64,000 nt of DNA, taken from positions 473,510-537,509 of the forward strand of contig CAUYUJ010004747.1 of NCBI GenBank assembly GCA_963575745.1. Direction: 5' to 3'. The stretch's first letter is position 1. Each line of letters begins with the position of its first letter. Below are positions 40,850-50,757 of the stretch, piece by piece. This DNA comes from Prorocentrum cordatum (lineage: Eukaryota > Sar > Dinophyceae > Prorocentrales > Prorocentraceae). The notes under the pieces are model-generated. The model had not been told where the DNA came from. It searched no databases and was given only the letters and a program-made list of their open reading frames with translations. A program made the translations under genes and the position numbers.

Positions 40850-41934
40850 TGGGGCCGCAAATTGCAAAAGCCATGCTTGCAGATGTCAGGGTCCCCACAA
40901 TCGAGGGCGCAGAGCGTGAGCAACGAACGAAGACGAGGACCCAGACGAGGGCGAAGGACCAAGGATGAAAACGAAGACCCCGACGAGGGCGAAGGGCGAG
41001 GATGAGGACGATCGAGGACTCCTCTTGACCGATTCGTCTGGAGGTCCACGCAGTTCAGACCCCCTGGCCGCCTCAATGGCCGGGCTCCTCCCTGCGCGCC
41101 GGGCGTCGGCAGTGGCGGGCGCGGCATCGTGGACCGTCCGCAGGGCGGGCAGCGAGCCCTCCATCTCAACATTGAGGGGGGCAGGGAGTTGGAGGGGGAG
41201 GAGGAGGATCAGAGGAGGAAAAGGTACCCATACTGCTACCCTTCCCCCGTTTTCCCCGTCTTGGGCCTCCTGGGAGGCCCTCGTCGCCACCGCTGGATTC
41301 GCCTCGAAACTCTGGTCAGAACGTACCCCATGAGGTCCAGGAAGTAGCAGTATCGGTACCTCTGAGTTCCCCGAAAAGAGGATGCAGAAGGGAGGACGAA
41401 GAGATTGGGACGAGGACCGCGACGCCGACGACGACTACGACGAAGACACAGACGATGACGATAGCGACGACGGTGACGGTGACGGTGACGATGGCGGCGG
41501 CAAAGGCGACCACGGCGAGGTCGTCACCTCCATGTATCGGGCGCGACGTGGATGGGGGCTCCCGCCCCGGCACCCTGCCCCGACGGGCCAGCAGGGTCGC
41601 CGGGCGCGAGCACACGGGCCCTCGTCAGCCTTTCAATAAAGCAGTACGCAGTTTTATTTCCTATGTATATGTGCAGAGAGATTCCCCCAGTAGTGCTTTG
41701 CACTCGGGGTCTCTGATTTCTTTTCTGAGGAACTGGGCCTGCCCGTCGGTGAGGCAGGCATGTGGCCGCCGTCGCCGCCCCGTTGCCGGCCCGTCGCCGC
41801 CCGTCTTCTAGGCCTGTCCGTTGGTCTGGCGGCTATGTGGTCGCCGTCGCCGCCCCGTCGTTCTGGGCCTGGCCGTCGGTCCAGTGGCAGTCGCCGCCCC
41901 GTCTCCGTCTGGGCCTGCGTTACTTTGCGCTGCT
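40850..41934. other. Gene-poor region
   Basis: GAC/GAG-rich sequence (~40920-41020, ~41395-41520), a family 6 repeat at 41262-41360, and a GCCGTCGCCGCCCCGT repeat of ~60-75 bp (~41760-41915: copies at 41766, 41838 and ~41888). No gene recognised. Confidence 0.5.
41262..41360 (+). repeat. Dispersed repeat, family 6, copy b
   Basis: GGGCCTCCTGGGAGGCCCTC, GTCGCCACCGCTGGATTCGC, CTCGAAACTCTGGTCAGAAC, nearly identical to 26683, and both continue to a GTATCGGTA word. Confidence 0.8.
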
Positions 41935-42720
41935 GAGCGTTCATCCACATTTCCTTCCATGGATTTGCATTGTGCTTGTTCCGTTACCTTGCACCGCTTT
42001 ACATGAATTTGCATTGTTTCGTTTTGCTTCGCCTTACTTGCTTTGCGTTGCTTTGCCTCGCGTTACTCTGCACTGCATTACGTTGCGTTTGGTTGCATTA
42101 GTTTGCAGTGCTTGGCATTGCTTCGCACTCCGTCTCACCGCTTTTCATTGCATTGCATTGATTACATTGGTTTGCCGTGCTGTGCATCGTCTTGCGTTGC
42201 TTTGCCGCTGGTGACTGAGCTCCAGTCGCGGTCCAGCCACGGTCTGGCCAGATCGTGGCCGCCCGTCGTTGCCGTGCATTGCGATCGCATTGTGTTGCAT
42301 TGTTTCGCATTGCATCGTGTCGCATTTCTTTGCATTAATCTGCATTGCTTTGCATTGCTTTGCATTGCTTTGCAATCAGTGTGTTTGCTTTGCATCGCTT
42401 TGCATTGCGTGGCATTGCGTTACATTGCTGTGCACTGCTCTGCATTGATTGGCTTGCTTTGCATCGTCTTGCCTGTATTCCGCATTGCTGTACATTGCGT
42501 TGCATGGCGTTTCATTGGTTTACATTGGCTGGCATATAGGTGAATGACTGTGTGCTGCTTTGCATAACTTCGTAGTGCTTGGCTTGCGTTGCAGTGCGTT
42601 GAATTACGCTGCCTTGCTTAGCATTGCTTTGCATGGGCTTGCCGGTGGTTTGCGTGGCCCTGCATTGCTCTGCATTGCTCTACATTGCTTTGCGCTGCTT
42701 CGCCCTGCTTTGCGCAACGT
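41935..42720. repeat. TTGCAT/TTGCGTTGC array
   Basis: About 785 bp of degenerate 5-10 bp words (GCATTGCTTTGCATTGCTTT, GCGTTGCATGGCGTT), interrupted at ~42200-42275 by a unique GGTCCAGCCACGGTCTGGCC stretch. His/Cys/Leu/Ala frames on plus and Gln/Asn/Met frames on minus are artefacts. Confidence 0.9.
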
Positions 42721-43029
42721 AGGCTGCACCACAGAGATGTCACCGCATACGCTGCCAAAAAAAAGCGCTGTTTGTGGTCCAAGCCGGCCAACAACGATGC
42801 ACGTGTTCGGGGGGTGGCGGGCGGCGGCCCTTGGCCCCAGAACATGTGCCTCGAGCCCAAGATGCCCCCAAGGAGGCCCCGAGCGGCCTGAGAAGCGAGG
42901 GCGCCCTCGAGGGTGCGAACTTTTTCGCGCTTCGAGCTTCGCGGTTCGGCTTCGATTCCTCCTCATCATCCCCTTCTTTCTTGGGGGGTGGCGCGAGAGC
43001 GCGAAGTTAGACGCCCATTCGGAAGGCTT
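42721..43029. other. Unassigned sequence
   Basis: No gene recognised between the TTGCAT array and the GGCCCAAGACGG repeats. Confidence 0.5.
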
Positions 43030-43690
43030 CAGAATCGACCACGTTGGCGCCCACACGGCTTCCAGACGGTCTGAATTCGCCTCAAGACGGCCCAAGATGG
43101 CCTCAAGACGGCCCAGAGGGCCAAAGAGGGCCAAGGATGCTTGCGAGAGGCCCACATTCTTGAAGCACGTGCGGAAAATAAATGGTTTTGGCACGTGCGC
43201 CACTTTCTTTCCTCATGGCCCTCCGAGGCATCACAACTGCTCCGAGATGTTTTCAGAAAGCCCCGCGAGAATCCCCAAGAGGCCCAAAAGACGCTCCCAG
43301 AAGTCCCCAAGAGGCTTCATCACGCCTCCAAGAGCCCCCCAAGGCGCTCCGAAGAGGCCCCGCGAAGCTCGCAGGACGCCGCCAAGAGGCCCCACTAGGC
43401 CCCACAGAGGCCTCCAACAGGCCACCACCAGGCCCCCACGCGTCTTCAACATGCTCAGGCCCTCAAGACGGCCCAAGACTGCCCCAGGACGGCCGAAGAG
43501 CCCCCAAAGACGGCCCAAGAGGCCCCCAAGGTGATCCAAGAGGGCCCAGAGGGGGACTCGGCCAAACATTCCCCGAAGAAGGCCCAGAGGCTCCCAAGAT
43601 GTCCCCAGAAGCCCGTGTATCTCCAGATGCCGTTCTGACTTCCCCAAGGCCGTTCCCACAACCAAGAGAGCCCGCAGACGGCGCCGAAGG
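43030..43690 (-). repeat. Degenerate GGCCCAAGACGGCC repeat
   Basis: Words CTCAAGACGGCCCAAGATGG, AAGAGGCCCCCAAGG and CCCAGGACGGCC recur every ~15-30 bp. This is the reverse complement of the repeat that fills much of 54.4-62.6 kb. A 257-codon open frame across it is Pro/Arg/Lys-rich and not called. Confidence 0.8.
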
Positions 43691-44459
43691 GCCGTCTTGG
43701 AATTATCCTGGGGAGAGTAGCGGGCTGCATCAGGTCAAATGGCCGCACGCAAGGGAGCGGAGCGGGGAGAGGTCAATCAATCATTTCACGCAGTTCTACT
43801 TGCACGGAGGAGGCATTATACAAGGAATATTCGCTTTCCGAGCGGGACCCTCGGACATCCCTTATCCTTTAAAGATCCACGGGCGCAGTTCAGGGTCGAG
43901 GCAGTTCGTAAGTTGTGATGGACAAGTCTTGTGGTGCACACAAGCTTGTGTGTAAATGTGCACAGAGCTTCCTCTCCCTCCAACGCGTCCACGACGAGGC
44001 GGGAGAGGAGGAGGAGGAGGAGGAGGAGGAGGAGAAATGAGGAGGAGGACTAGGAGGAGGAAGCTGTGCACCCCTCGCCCTGCCCCAAGCGCCCATCGGC
44101 GCCCTCGGCCGCGACCGCAGCTCCCTTTCATTAAGGCACGGCCACTCTGCCCCGCTAAACGCGAAACTCTAAGACAGGTAGAGGGTGAGCGCGCGCGAAG
44201 CGCGCCCGATAGTTCTAGTGCCATATGTGCCCATCTTCCCCGAACCGTGAACTCCCAGGATCCCAGCCTCCCATGCTTCCATGTCCTTGCAGTTGTGGCT
44301 CAAGCACGTTCGGGTTGAACAACTTCGTTCGTTTGCCCAGTGTGCCTTCCACAAGAAAATCCGCCCAGTGAGGTATGACAAATTCCACGAGCATCTCAAC
44401 AGGATCCCCAGAGGCAGAACCCATTGTTTACCCGTATGCTTAAGAGGCCTTCAGGACCA
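43691..44459. other. Unassigned sequence with a GAG microsatellite
   Basis: (GAG)n at ~44008-44060. A 44215-44424 minus-strand frame (LVEFVIPHWADFLVEGTLGK) and a plus-strand frame at 44281-44466 look mildly protein-like, but neither matches a known family, so neither is called. Confidence 0.45.
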
Positions 44460-44575
44460 CCCATAGATGGCCCAAGACGCTACCAAGAGGGACTCAGGAC
44501 GGCCGAAGACCGCCCCAGGACGGCCAAGAGGAGGCCCCAAAGACGGCCCAACAGGCTCCTAAGACAGCCAGGTCC
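44460..44575 (-). repeat. GGCCCAAGACG repeat, short block
   Basis: ATGGCCCAAGACGCTACCAA, CAGGACGGCCGAAGACCGCC, AAAGACGGCCCAACAGGCTC: same family and orientation as 43030-43690. Confidence 0.75.
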
Positions 44576-45833
44576 TGTGTGGGGAATGTCGAGAGCCAAC
44601 TCGGAGACCAGCACGAATCGTGACGTTCACTCGGGGGGGGAGGAGGGGGCAGGGGCCGGTAGCCACCGCTGTCGCGAACAACAGCGAGTTCTCAGGGCGC
44701 GCGGCTCGGCGGCGGGCCCCGCTTCCAGGCAGAGTCGGCGCGCTCCGCCACCAAAAATCGGATGGCTCTGGCGCCACTCCTCGGGGGTGCCCTCCCCGAC
44801 CCGGCGGGCCTGGCGCCCGCGCACCGGGTCCTGGTGCCTGCGGCAAGTCCGCCACCGTGCCAGCGAAGCACTCTGTGCGGCGACCCTGCGGGCACCGCTC
44901 GGAGGGCCGCCGCATGTGCGGCGTCTCGTCTTCACGTTTTTGTTGGGGGAGCTCTCGCGGTGCTCCGGTGGGCCGTCTCGGCGCTGCGCCGGAGTCCCGT
45001 CTGATCCATGGATCCGGCACCCGCGCAGCAGAGCCACGTGCCCCTCGTCCATGTTCGCGTTTGCCCTGCCCCCGTGGTCACGCAGGTCTCCCGTGGGCCC
45101 CCCCCGGCCTCCCAGCCGGGTCCCCCCCTCTGTGGGAGTCGTGATCGGCGGAGCCGTCACCCCACCTGCAAGGTATGGAGCCGGCCCGCCCGTCGGCGCG
45201 TCGGTTCCGCGTTGCCCGGCGGGGGGGGGCTGCGGCACTGGCGCGCCCTGCCACAGAGCCCAACGATCCTAGCTGGCTCCGAGGGGAGGGCCTCGTCGTC
45301 CCCATCCTTCGGCCGCCGGGTGGGATTGGCTCTAGACCCCATCCCCCGGCATTCTCCTAGGCGTCGCGTAATGGGGAGGCGATAAAAAGGGGGGTCGGCG
45401 GCGAGCGAAGTTTTCTGCGTCTTCGGGGAAGGGGGGGCAGCCACGGCTGCAGAGCGCAAGGAGCGCGAACTCCCCCCCAAGTTGGAGCAGGGAACAGGGA
45501 GGAGGAGGGAGGGGGGAGGAGGATGAGTTGGAAGGAAGGGAGGCGATAATTATACATTTCCCAGCCATCCGCCTCGATCTTGTGCTCCACGCAGCCATTT
45601 GGGCGCTCGCCATCCCGACACGGCGCAAGCCGCATTCAGGGGACTTGTCGTGTCGGTTTGCAAGCCAGAACTCTAGGGCGTCGGGGTGGGTGAGTGGTGC
45701 GAATCGTCACCATAATCAGGAATATCGTGCTGTCCAGAGTTGCCATTTGGGCTCCAGCAGTCGCAGAAGCGGGGCACTCGCGATTTTTCATTTCGGCCCG
45801 CGGAGTTCCCAGATCGGCCCATTCTGGACGGGG
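44576..45833. other. Gene-poor GC-rich region
   Basis: Overlapping frames of 150-280 codons exist on both strands because GC is very high, with no recognisable domain. AGTTTTCTGCGTCTTCGGGG (~45410-45430) belongs to the CTTCTGAGAAGGC dispersed repeat family. Confidence 0.5.
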
Positions 45834-45999
45834 CTAGGACGAGGATAAATCCGTTCCAGAGCGTTCCAGAGTGTTTCCAGAGCGATCCAGAACGCTCTGA
45901 GAAGGTCGCAGCGCCCGAAACATCCTCCAGAGCCGCCCGATCTCAGATATTCTCGATTTATTATCACCCAGATTTTCCCTCGCTCTGGCTTCGTCGTAC
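45834..45999 (-). mobile_element. Introner-like foldback element, family 4, copy d
   Basis: CTAGGACGAGGATAAATCCG, CAGAACGCTCTGAGAAGG, CATCCTCCAGAGCCGCCCGA, and GCTCTGGCTTCGTCGTACC. It ends 14 bp before the ATG of the membrane-protein gene. Confidence 0.7.
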
Positions 46000-46013
46000 C
46001 ACACCGAGGAATC

Positions 46014-46256
46014 ATGGAAAGGCCGGAGCTGCAACCGTTGACGGACGCCGAGAAGGGTCGTTCAACGGGTTGGCCCGTCATCCAACCTACGATGCCTCGG
46101 AAGGGCCAGTACTTCTTGTGTGGGAAAAGCTGCGGGTGCTGCCCGATCTACGTTGTCTTCGTGCCGGCGCTTGCTGTTCTCATCTATGTGTTGGGGTTTG
46201 CCGTCTTCTTCGTGCTCATTGATGGGCCAGCTTTCCACCACCACTACAAGAATAAG
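46014..46256 (+). CDS. Unidentified membrane protein, first exon
   Basis: ATG 46014 opens MERPELQPLTDAEKGRSTGW, then a Cys-rich turn (FLCGKSCGCC) and one strong transmembrane segment IYVVFVPALAVLIYVLGFAV (~46149-46208), then GPAFHHHYKNK. After ~46256 the frame enters GAGGAAGAGG simple sequence, so an exon end there is likely. No homologue is recognised. Confidence 0.5.
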
Positions 46257-46397
46257 GAGAGGGAGGGTGAGGAGGAAGAGGATGAGGAGGAGCAAAAGGA
46301 GGAGAGCGAGGAGGGGAAGGAGGACCTCTCCATCCTCTTCGCTCCCTCCGTCCTACCACCCATGGTTGTGGTGGTGGTGGTGGTGGTGGAACATGGG

Positions 46398-46680
46398 CCC
46401 ATCACTCATAGTTGCAGCATTAATGGTGTACGCGTTATTTGGTTGTTGCCTTGCGGCTGGCGTGTTGTACTTCAAGTCTTGGAGCTGCCCCCCATTTAAT
46501 TGGATTTCAGACATATACCCGAGGCTCACCTACTTTGCGTACCAGTCCTTGCTGCTTTCGCGCGCAACGCCAGACACAAGTCCACAGTTCATGCCTGTTG
46601 ACAAGATTACGCCGAAGATGCAATTGGAAAAGTATCAACTTTCCTACGCGCTCAACATCCAGGTCCCGGTTCAAGGGTCG
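46398..46680 (+). CDS. Unidentified membrane protein, second exon
   Basis: In another frame: SLIVAALMVYALFGCCLAAG (~46399-46458), a second transmembrane helix, then SWSCPPFNWISDIYPRLTYF, AYQSLLLSRATPDT and MQLEKYQLSYALNIQVPVQG (~46618-46677). The 5' boundary may be at CTCATAG (46411). The join phase to exon 1 could not be settled. The protein-like character and two TM helices suggest one gene. Confidence 0.5.
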
Positions 46681-46879
46681 AATCCCACTTGCTTAGGTCG
46701 TCCTTCGTTTGGGGGTCCTAGTTAGTTTTCGCTTGCCATGGCCCTCCTGCGCACGAGAGAGTTCCTTCTGAATATTATGTTTGCTTCCCTTGTCTCCTCA
46801 TCCTCTTTCTCCTCCTCCTCGTCTTTTCGCTCCCTTTGCTCCGTAAACTCGAACGGTATGTCCTCTTACTTTGCCCTCT

Positions 46880-47040
46880 TTTCATCCTGTCCTTGCCGAT
46901 GCCGCATTGGATTTTAAGGATCCTTTTTACCGCTCCCGTTGGACAGCGTATTTCTTACACAACCCGCTGTACACCGTTTTACTGAAATATCCCATCTGTT
47001 TCATATGCCTATGTACATCCTCGCTTCTAGTTGGTAGCGG
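46880..47040 (+). CDS. Unidentified membrane protein, possible third exon
   Basis: DFKDPFYRSRWTAYFLHNPL followed by YTVLLKYPICF (~46913-47005) is protein-like and aromatic-rich. Further protein-like pieces lie at 47031-47186 (FSSNTTTAMSRLASMAMAPT), 47190-47310 (HFQMCFYIPLPVRLQHHRF) and 47340-47480 (NHNVIKDNIANIYKNRYVTH), in two frames. They may be later exons of the same gene. Function unknown. Confidence 0.35.
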
Positions 47041-47489
47041 AGCAGGTTCGCTTTAGCTCCAATACCACGACCGCCATGTCACGCCTCGCCTCGATGGCCA
47101 TGGCTCCAACCGTCCGTCGCTTTACATCGCGACGCCTGCTAGAGACGCCACTCATAAGCACACCAGGGCAGGGCCAGCCCATCCGCAGGAACAGTACGTC
47201 GTGCATTTCCAAATGTGTTTCTACATTCCGCTTCCCGTCCGCCTTCAGCACCATCGTTTTCGTGTATGTTTCCCCGCTTACTGCGGCAGGATACGTTACT
47301 CGATGGTCCGTCGTGGCATCCGCCCCTCCACCACGACCAGTGACCGAGAATGCTCACAACCACAACGTCATCAAGGACAACATCGCCAATATCTACAAGA
47401 ACCGTTATGTGACCCATCTTGGGCATGCTTGGACTGCGCCCAGGCAACTCGCGGACCCCAAGCAGTACGCGCCCCCGCCCCGCGGGGGC

Positions 47490-47555
47490 TACTGCGATGA
47501 CGACGATGACAGCGACGACGACGACGGCGACGACGGCGGCGGCGGCGACGCTTAT
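47490..47555. repeat. GAC/GGC microsatellite
   Basis: ATGACGACGATGACAGCGAC grading into GGCGGCGGCGGCGACG. It truncates the protein-like frame before it into poly-Asp. Confidence 0.85.
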
Positions 47556-48235
47556 TGTGATGACTTTGGCCTTGATGGACCGGTCAGGTTAGCTTCATGT
47601 GTTAGACAATGTGTTCGACACAACACTCACATGTGCGGTGACAGAACAAAGTCCCGAGTTTTTCGAGACTGTGTTGCGGGAGCCCTGGGGGGAGCGAACG
47701 GAGAAGAGGCATCCGGCGACTTCGTCGCCGGTGCCGGGGCGGGGGCGCAGCGAAGGGCATGGCGACTGAGGCGCCGCCGCTCCGAGGCACCGCGCCTGGG
47801 GGCCTAACCCTTCGCTTTGCCGACTCAGACCCCCAGCCGGGCAGGACGGGGTTCCGATGCGCAGTCTTCCAGACGCTCCTGTAATTGGCGGTGCTCGGTA
47901 TTGTGACCGCACGACGCACGAAAGGCATTCCCGTGATTGCGTGTCGAGATGCTTCGAGTGAGCGCTACAGCGACGCGACATTAGCAGATGCCCATTGCGC
48001 TGGCGAGGAGGAACGCATCCAGGGCAAATGGCCTCGGCGACTCTTGCAACGCCGCTCGAGTACCCCCAGCCTCCAGCACCTCTGCGATTGGTAGAGGGGG
48101 CCGCGCTCTTGGGTGGAAGGCCATCGGAGTTGGAATGCGTGCCATCACAAGCTGCATCGCCTGCAAGGGCGCAGGCGGCGGCGGCGGCCAAGCGCATCGC
48201 CCCCGCACCCGGGGGCCCGAAAACCATTCTCGCGC
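47556..48235. other. Unassigned sequence before the Gag remnant
   Basis: No gene recognised. Frames on both strands overlap without domain similarity. Confidence 0.45.
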
Positions 48236-49440
48236 TCCTTTCCAGAAATGGGCGCGTGATGTAATGATTTGGTCAGTGGCGAACTCCGACCTCAACGAGT
48301 TTCGCATGGCAGCCTACGCCTCGTCGCGCCCAGCAGGCACGGCGCGCGGGCGAGCGGCCGCCGGCTGTCCTGATCCAGGAAGGATTCATTAACGGCGACG
48401 CAGCGCCACCGATGACCTTCCAAATGCACAATTTGGCCGAACGGCGGGGCCAGCTGGGCGAGGAGGGGCGCGCTTCGGCAGCGCGCGCGCCGAAGAACTT
48501 CGACCGACTGCCACGGAGGCGCATCGACGACCCCCCGGCGAGGTCCGGCGCCCCCCGCAACGGGGCGCAGCAAGCCGGGCATCTCGCGATCGGCTACGAG
48601 AGGCGCAGCCTCCTCCTGCTGCGCGCCGTTGGCGCGTCGAGCATTCAACTTGCGATGCCCCCGCAGCTCTGCGACGCGGCCTGCGCCGCGAACGCTCAGC
48701 AGCTCGCCCGCGCGACGGGCCAGCTGAAACGCTCTGGGCGCTTGCTAGCGGGATCGCCAGGAAACCCTGCCTCGGCGGCCCGCGCTGCCCAACGGCGCGC
48801 GATCCTTGCGGGCGCGCCCGAGCAGGTGCGTCGCTGGGGCGGCATGCGCCCTGCTGCGCCGGGGTCGGCACCGAGCCCCCCCTTGCCAGCCGAGCCCGCG
48901 TCTGGAGGCTGCGCCTCTAGCGCGGCACCGCCGGCGCACGGGGCATGCGAGGCAGCGGAGATCGACTCGGACACCGACGCCGGGAAAGCCAGCTCGCGCG
49001 GCGAAGAGAGCAGCCGACGACCCCGAGCTACGCGACAGTCCCGCGGAACAGCGCGGCGCGCACCGCCCCCGGCCAGGCTCGCGGGCGCGCCCAAGCGCGC
49101 CCGCGCAGTTTCAACGGCCGCATGCCCCGCGCCACGCTCGGAGGGCCATCGAACGGAGGGGCGTGGGCAAGGGCGGAAGCTATCGCGCTTTCATTGCCAC
49201 CCTGTCCAAGAGCGACCTCCGGGAAACCTTCGCGCGCTTCGGGGTGGGCAAGGGCAACGGGAAAGGGGGCTCAGCACCGCGAGCGCGGGTTCGGACAAAC
49301 CCCCGGGCCTTGACGGGGCGCGATTCACATTCCACGAGTGCGACTCCGAGGAGCACCCCGTGCGCGACTGCCCCCGGCGCCCCCGACAAGGGCGCGCATT
49401 CTCCCTCAACGCCTACGCCAGAGCACCACCATCGATCAGC
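48236..49440 (+). pseudogene. Retrotransposon Gag remnant (dinoflagellate type)
   Basis: First part in one frame: FQKWARDVMIWSVANSDLNE (~48240-48300), stop at 48390. Second part from 48412 in another: MTFQMHNLAERRGQLGEEGR, APKNFDRLPRRRIDDPPARS, QQAGHLAIGYERRSLLLLRA, VGASSIQLAMPPQLCDA, then QLKRSGRLLAGSPGNPAS. This resembles the long helical Gag of dinoflagellate retroelements (NEYR.A, LAERFGQLGEE, FDRLP.ERIDDLL). The knuckle-like FHECDSEEHPVRDCP (~49329-49373) has lost its first Cys. The open frame continues to 50151 but is Arg/Pro-rich with no recognisable polymerase. Confidence 0.65.
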
Positions 49441-50567
49441 ATCATCATCCTCGCCTCCTTGCCCTACTGGGAGAGCAATGGTCGCCGGGGCCTTCCGAGC
49501 AGCAGCCCACGCCGAAAGCGCGCGCGGACTGGGCGACCACGCAGGGGCACTTCGGGGCTCCTCGACCCGCGGCCGCGGCCGAAGAGCGCTGCCCCTTGGA
49601 AGGGCGGGCAGCCAACTCCAGAAGCGCCCGCGCCGCGGCCGTTGGAGCGAGCGGCTGCCCCGAGTCCTTCGGCGGGCGGCTCGCGGCAACCCGTCGGCCA
49701 CCGCCGCTGGCCCGCTCGGGCAGGGGCGCGCCCTCGCCCCTGCCCCCGCCGCGCGAAGCCGAACTACGAAGACTGCGACGGGAGGTGGCCGACCTCGTGG
49801 GCCGTGCGCAAGTCCCTGCGCACCGGCAGTTCAAGCGACGGCGTCGCATGGCTGTCCGGCAGCAGCGGGAAGCGCGAAGCGCCGCCAGCCGCGCCAGCGT
49901 CATGGGCGTTGACAGTTCCCGCATCTCCAGCAGCCTCGGCGGCACCACCACCACCGACAGGCGCTAGGTGCTCGGCCTCGGTCCTGCAGCCGGCTTCGAC
50001 CTGGCGTTCCGCGCAGGAGGCCCGCGCAGAAGCAGGGCCTTTGGCCTTGCGCCTGCGGGCGGCCCTTCTCGCCGTCGCGTCGTTGCCGCCCCGTGCTCCT
50101 GGAGCAGCTCTCGCCGACAGGCCGCGTCGGTCGCGACCCGCTGCGGCTTAATGGCGTCGGCTGCCTGCGCCGCCCTCGCGCGCAGCTCCCCCCTGGCCGT
50201 GGGCGAGCTGAGTCGCCACGCGCGGGATCCTCACCAGCGCCAGAGCGACGTCATCTCCGCGGGCGACGAGGGAGCGCTCGATGGTGAACTGGGCACCCCT
50301 GCTGCGAAACCCCTCCAGTTTGCCCAGAGGCCTCACAGCGCCACGCTGTTGGCGCCACCCCCTGCAGGACCGCGACGCGCGGCAGTGGACCCTCCGTGGA
50401 TCTCCGCGGTCAGCCCGGCGGTGTAGACTCGCCTGGTCCTTCGTCAGATCTGCGCGGTGTGCAGCGCCCCGATGGATCCTCGCTTTGAGCGTGCTGATTG
50501 CGGCTGGCAGCGTCGTATCGTCCATTGCCAGCGCGGGCGCCGCGGCTGTGACGTTTCTGTCGCTTGT
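49441..50567. other. GC-rich sequence after the Gag remnant
   Basis: Open on several frames owing to base composition. No protease, integrase or RT motif found. Confidence 0.45.
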
Positions 50568-50757
50568 ACGTAAGAGTGACCCCTCGCCAGAGTGACCCCT
50601 CGCTGGAGTGACCTTTGGTGCGGGCCCACTGGTGTCCCCGATCGTTGACTGCGGTGCGATAGCAGCAGTTTGCACGCTTCGGCTTGGCCCCCCCGCGCCC
50701 CCCCTCTCCCTTCAGCCGCGCGCCAGAGGTCACTCTTGCCTAGGGTCACTCTTGCGT
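50568..50757 (+). mobile_element. Foldback (MITE-like) element, family 1, copy b
   Basis: Starts ACGTAAGAGTGACCCCTCGC, with three tandem AGTGACC words, and ends CACTCTTGCCTAGGGTCACT CTTGCGT. Ends and core (CCTTTGGTGCGGGCCCAC) match 10172-10341, so the two define one family. Confidence 0.8.

Noticed and set aside
42043-42543. His/Cys-rich 166-codon frame
   Set aside because: Arises from TTGCAT repeats.
44281-44300. Spliced-leader-like word TTGTGGCTCAAG
   Set aside because: It lacks the rest of the dinoflagellate leader (CCGTAGCCATTTTGGCTCAAG-type) and a donor GT.
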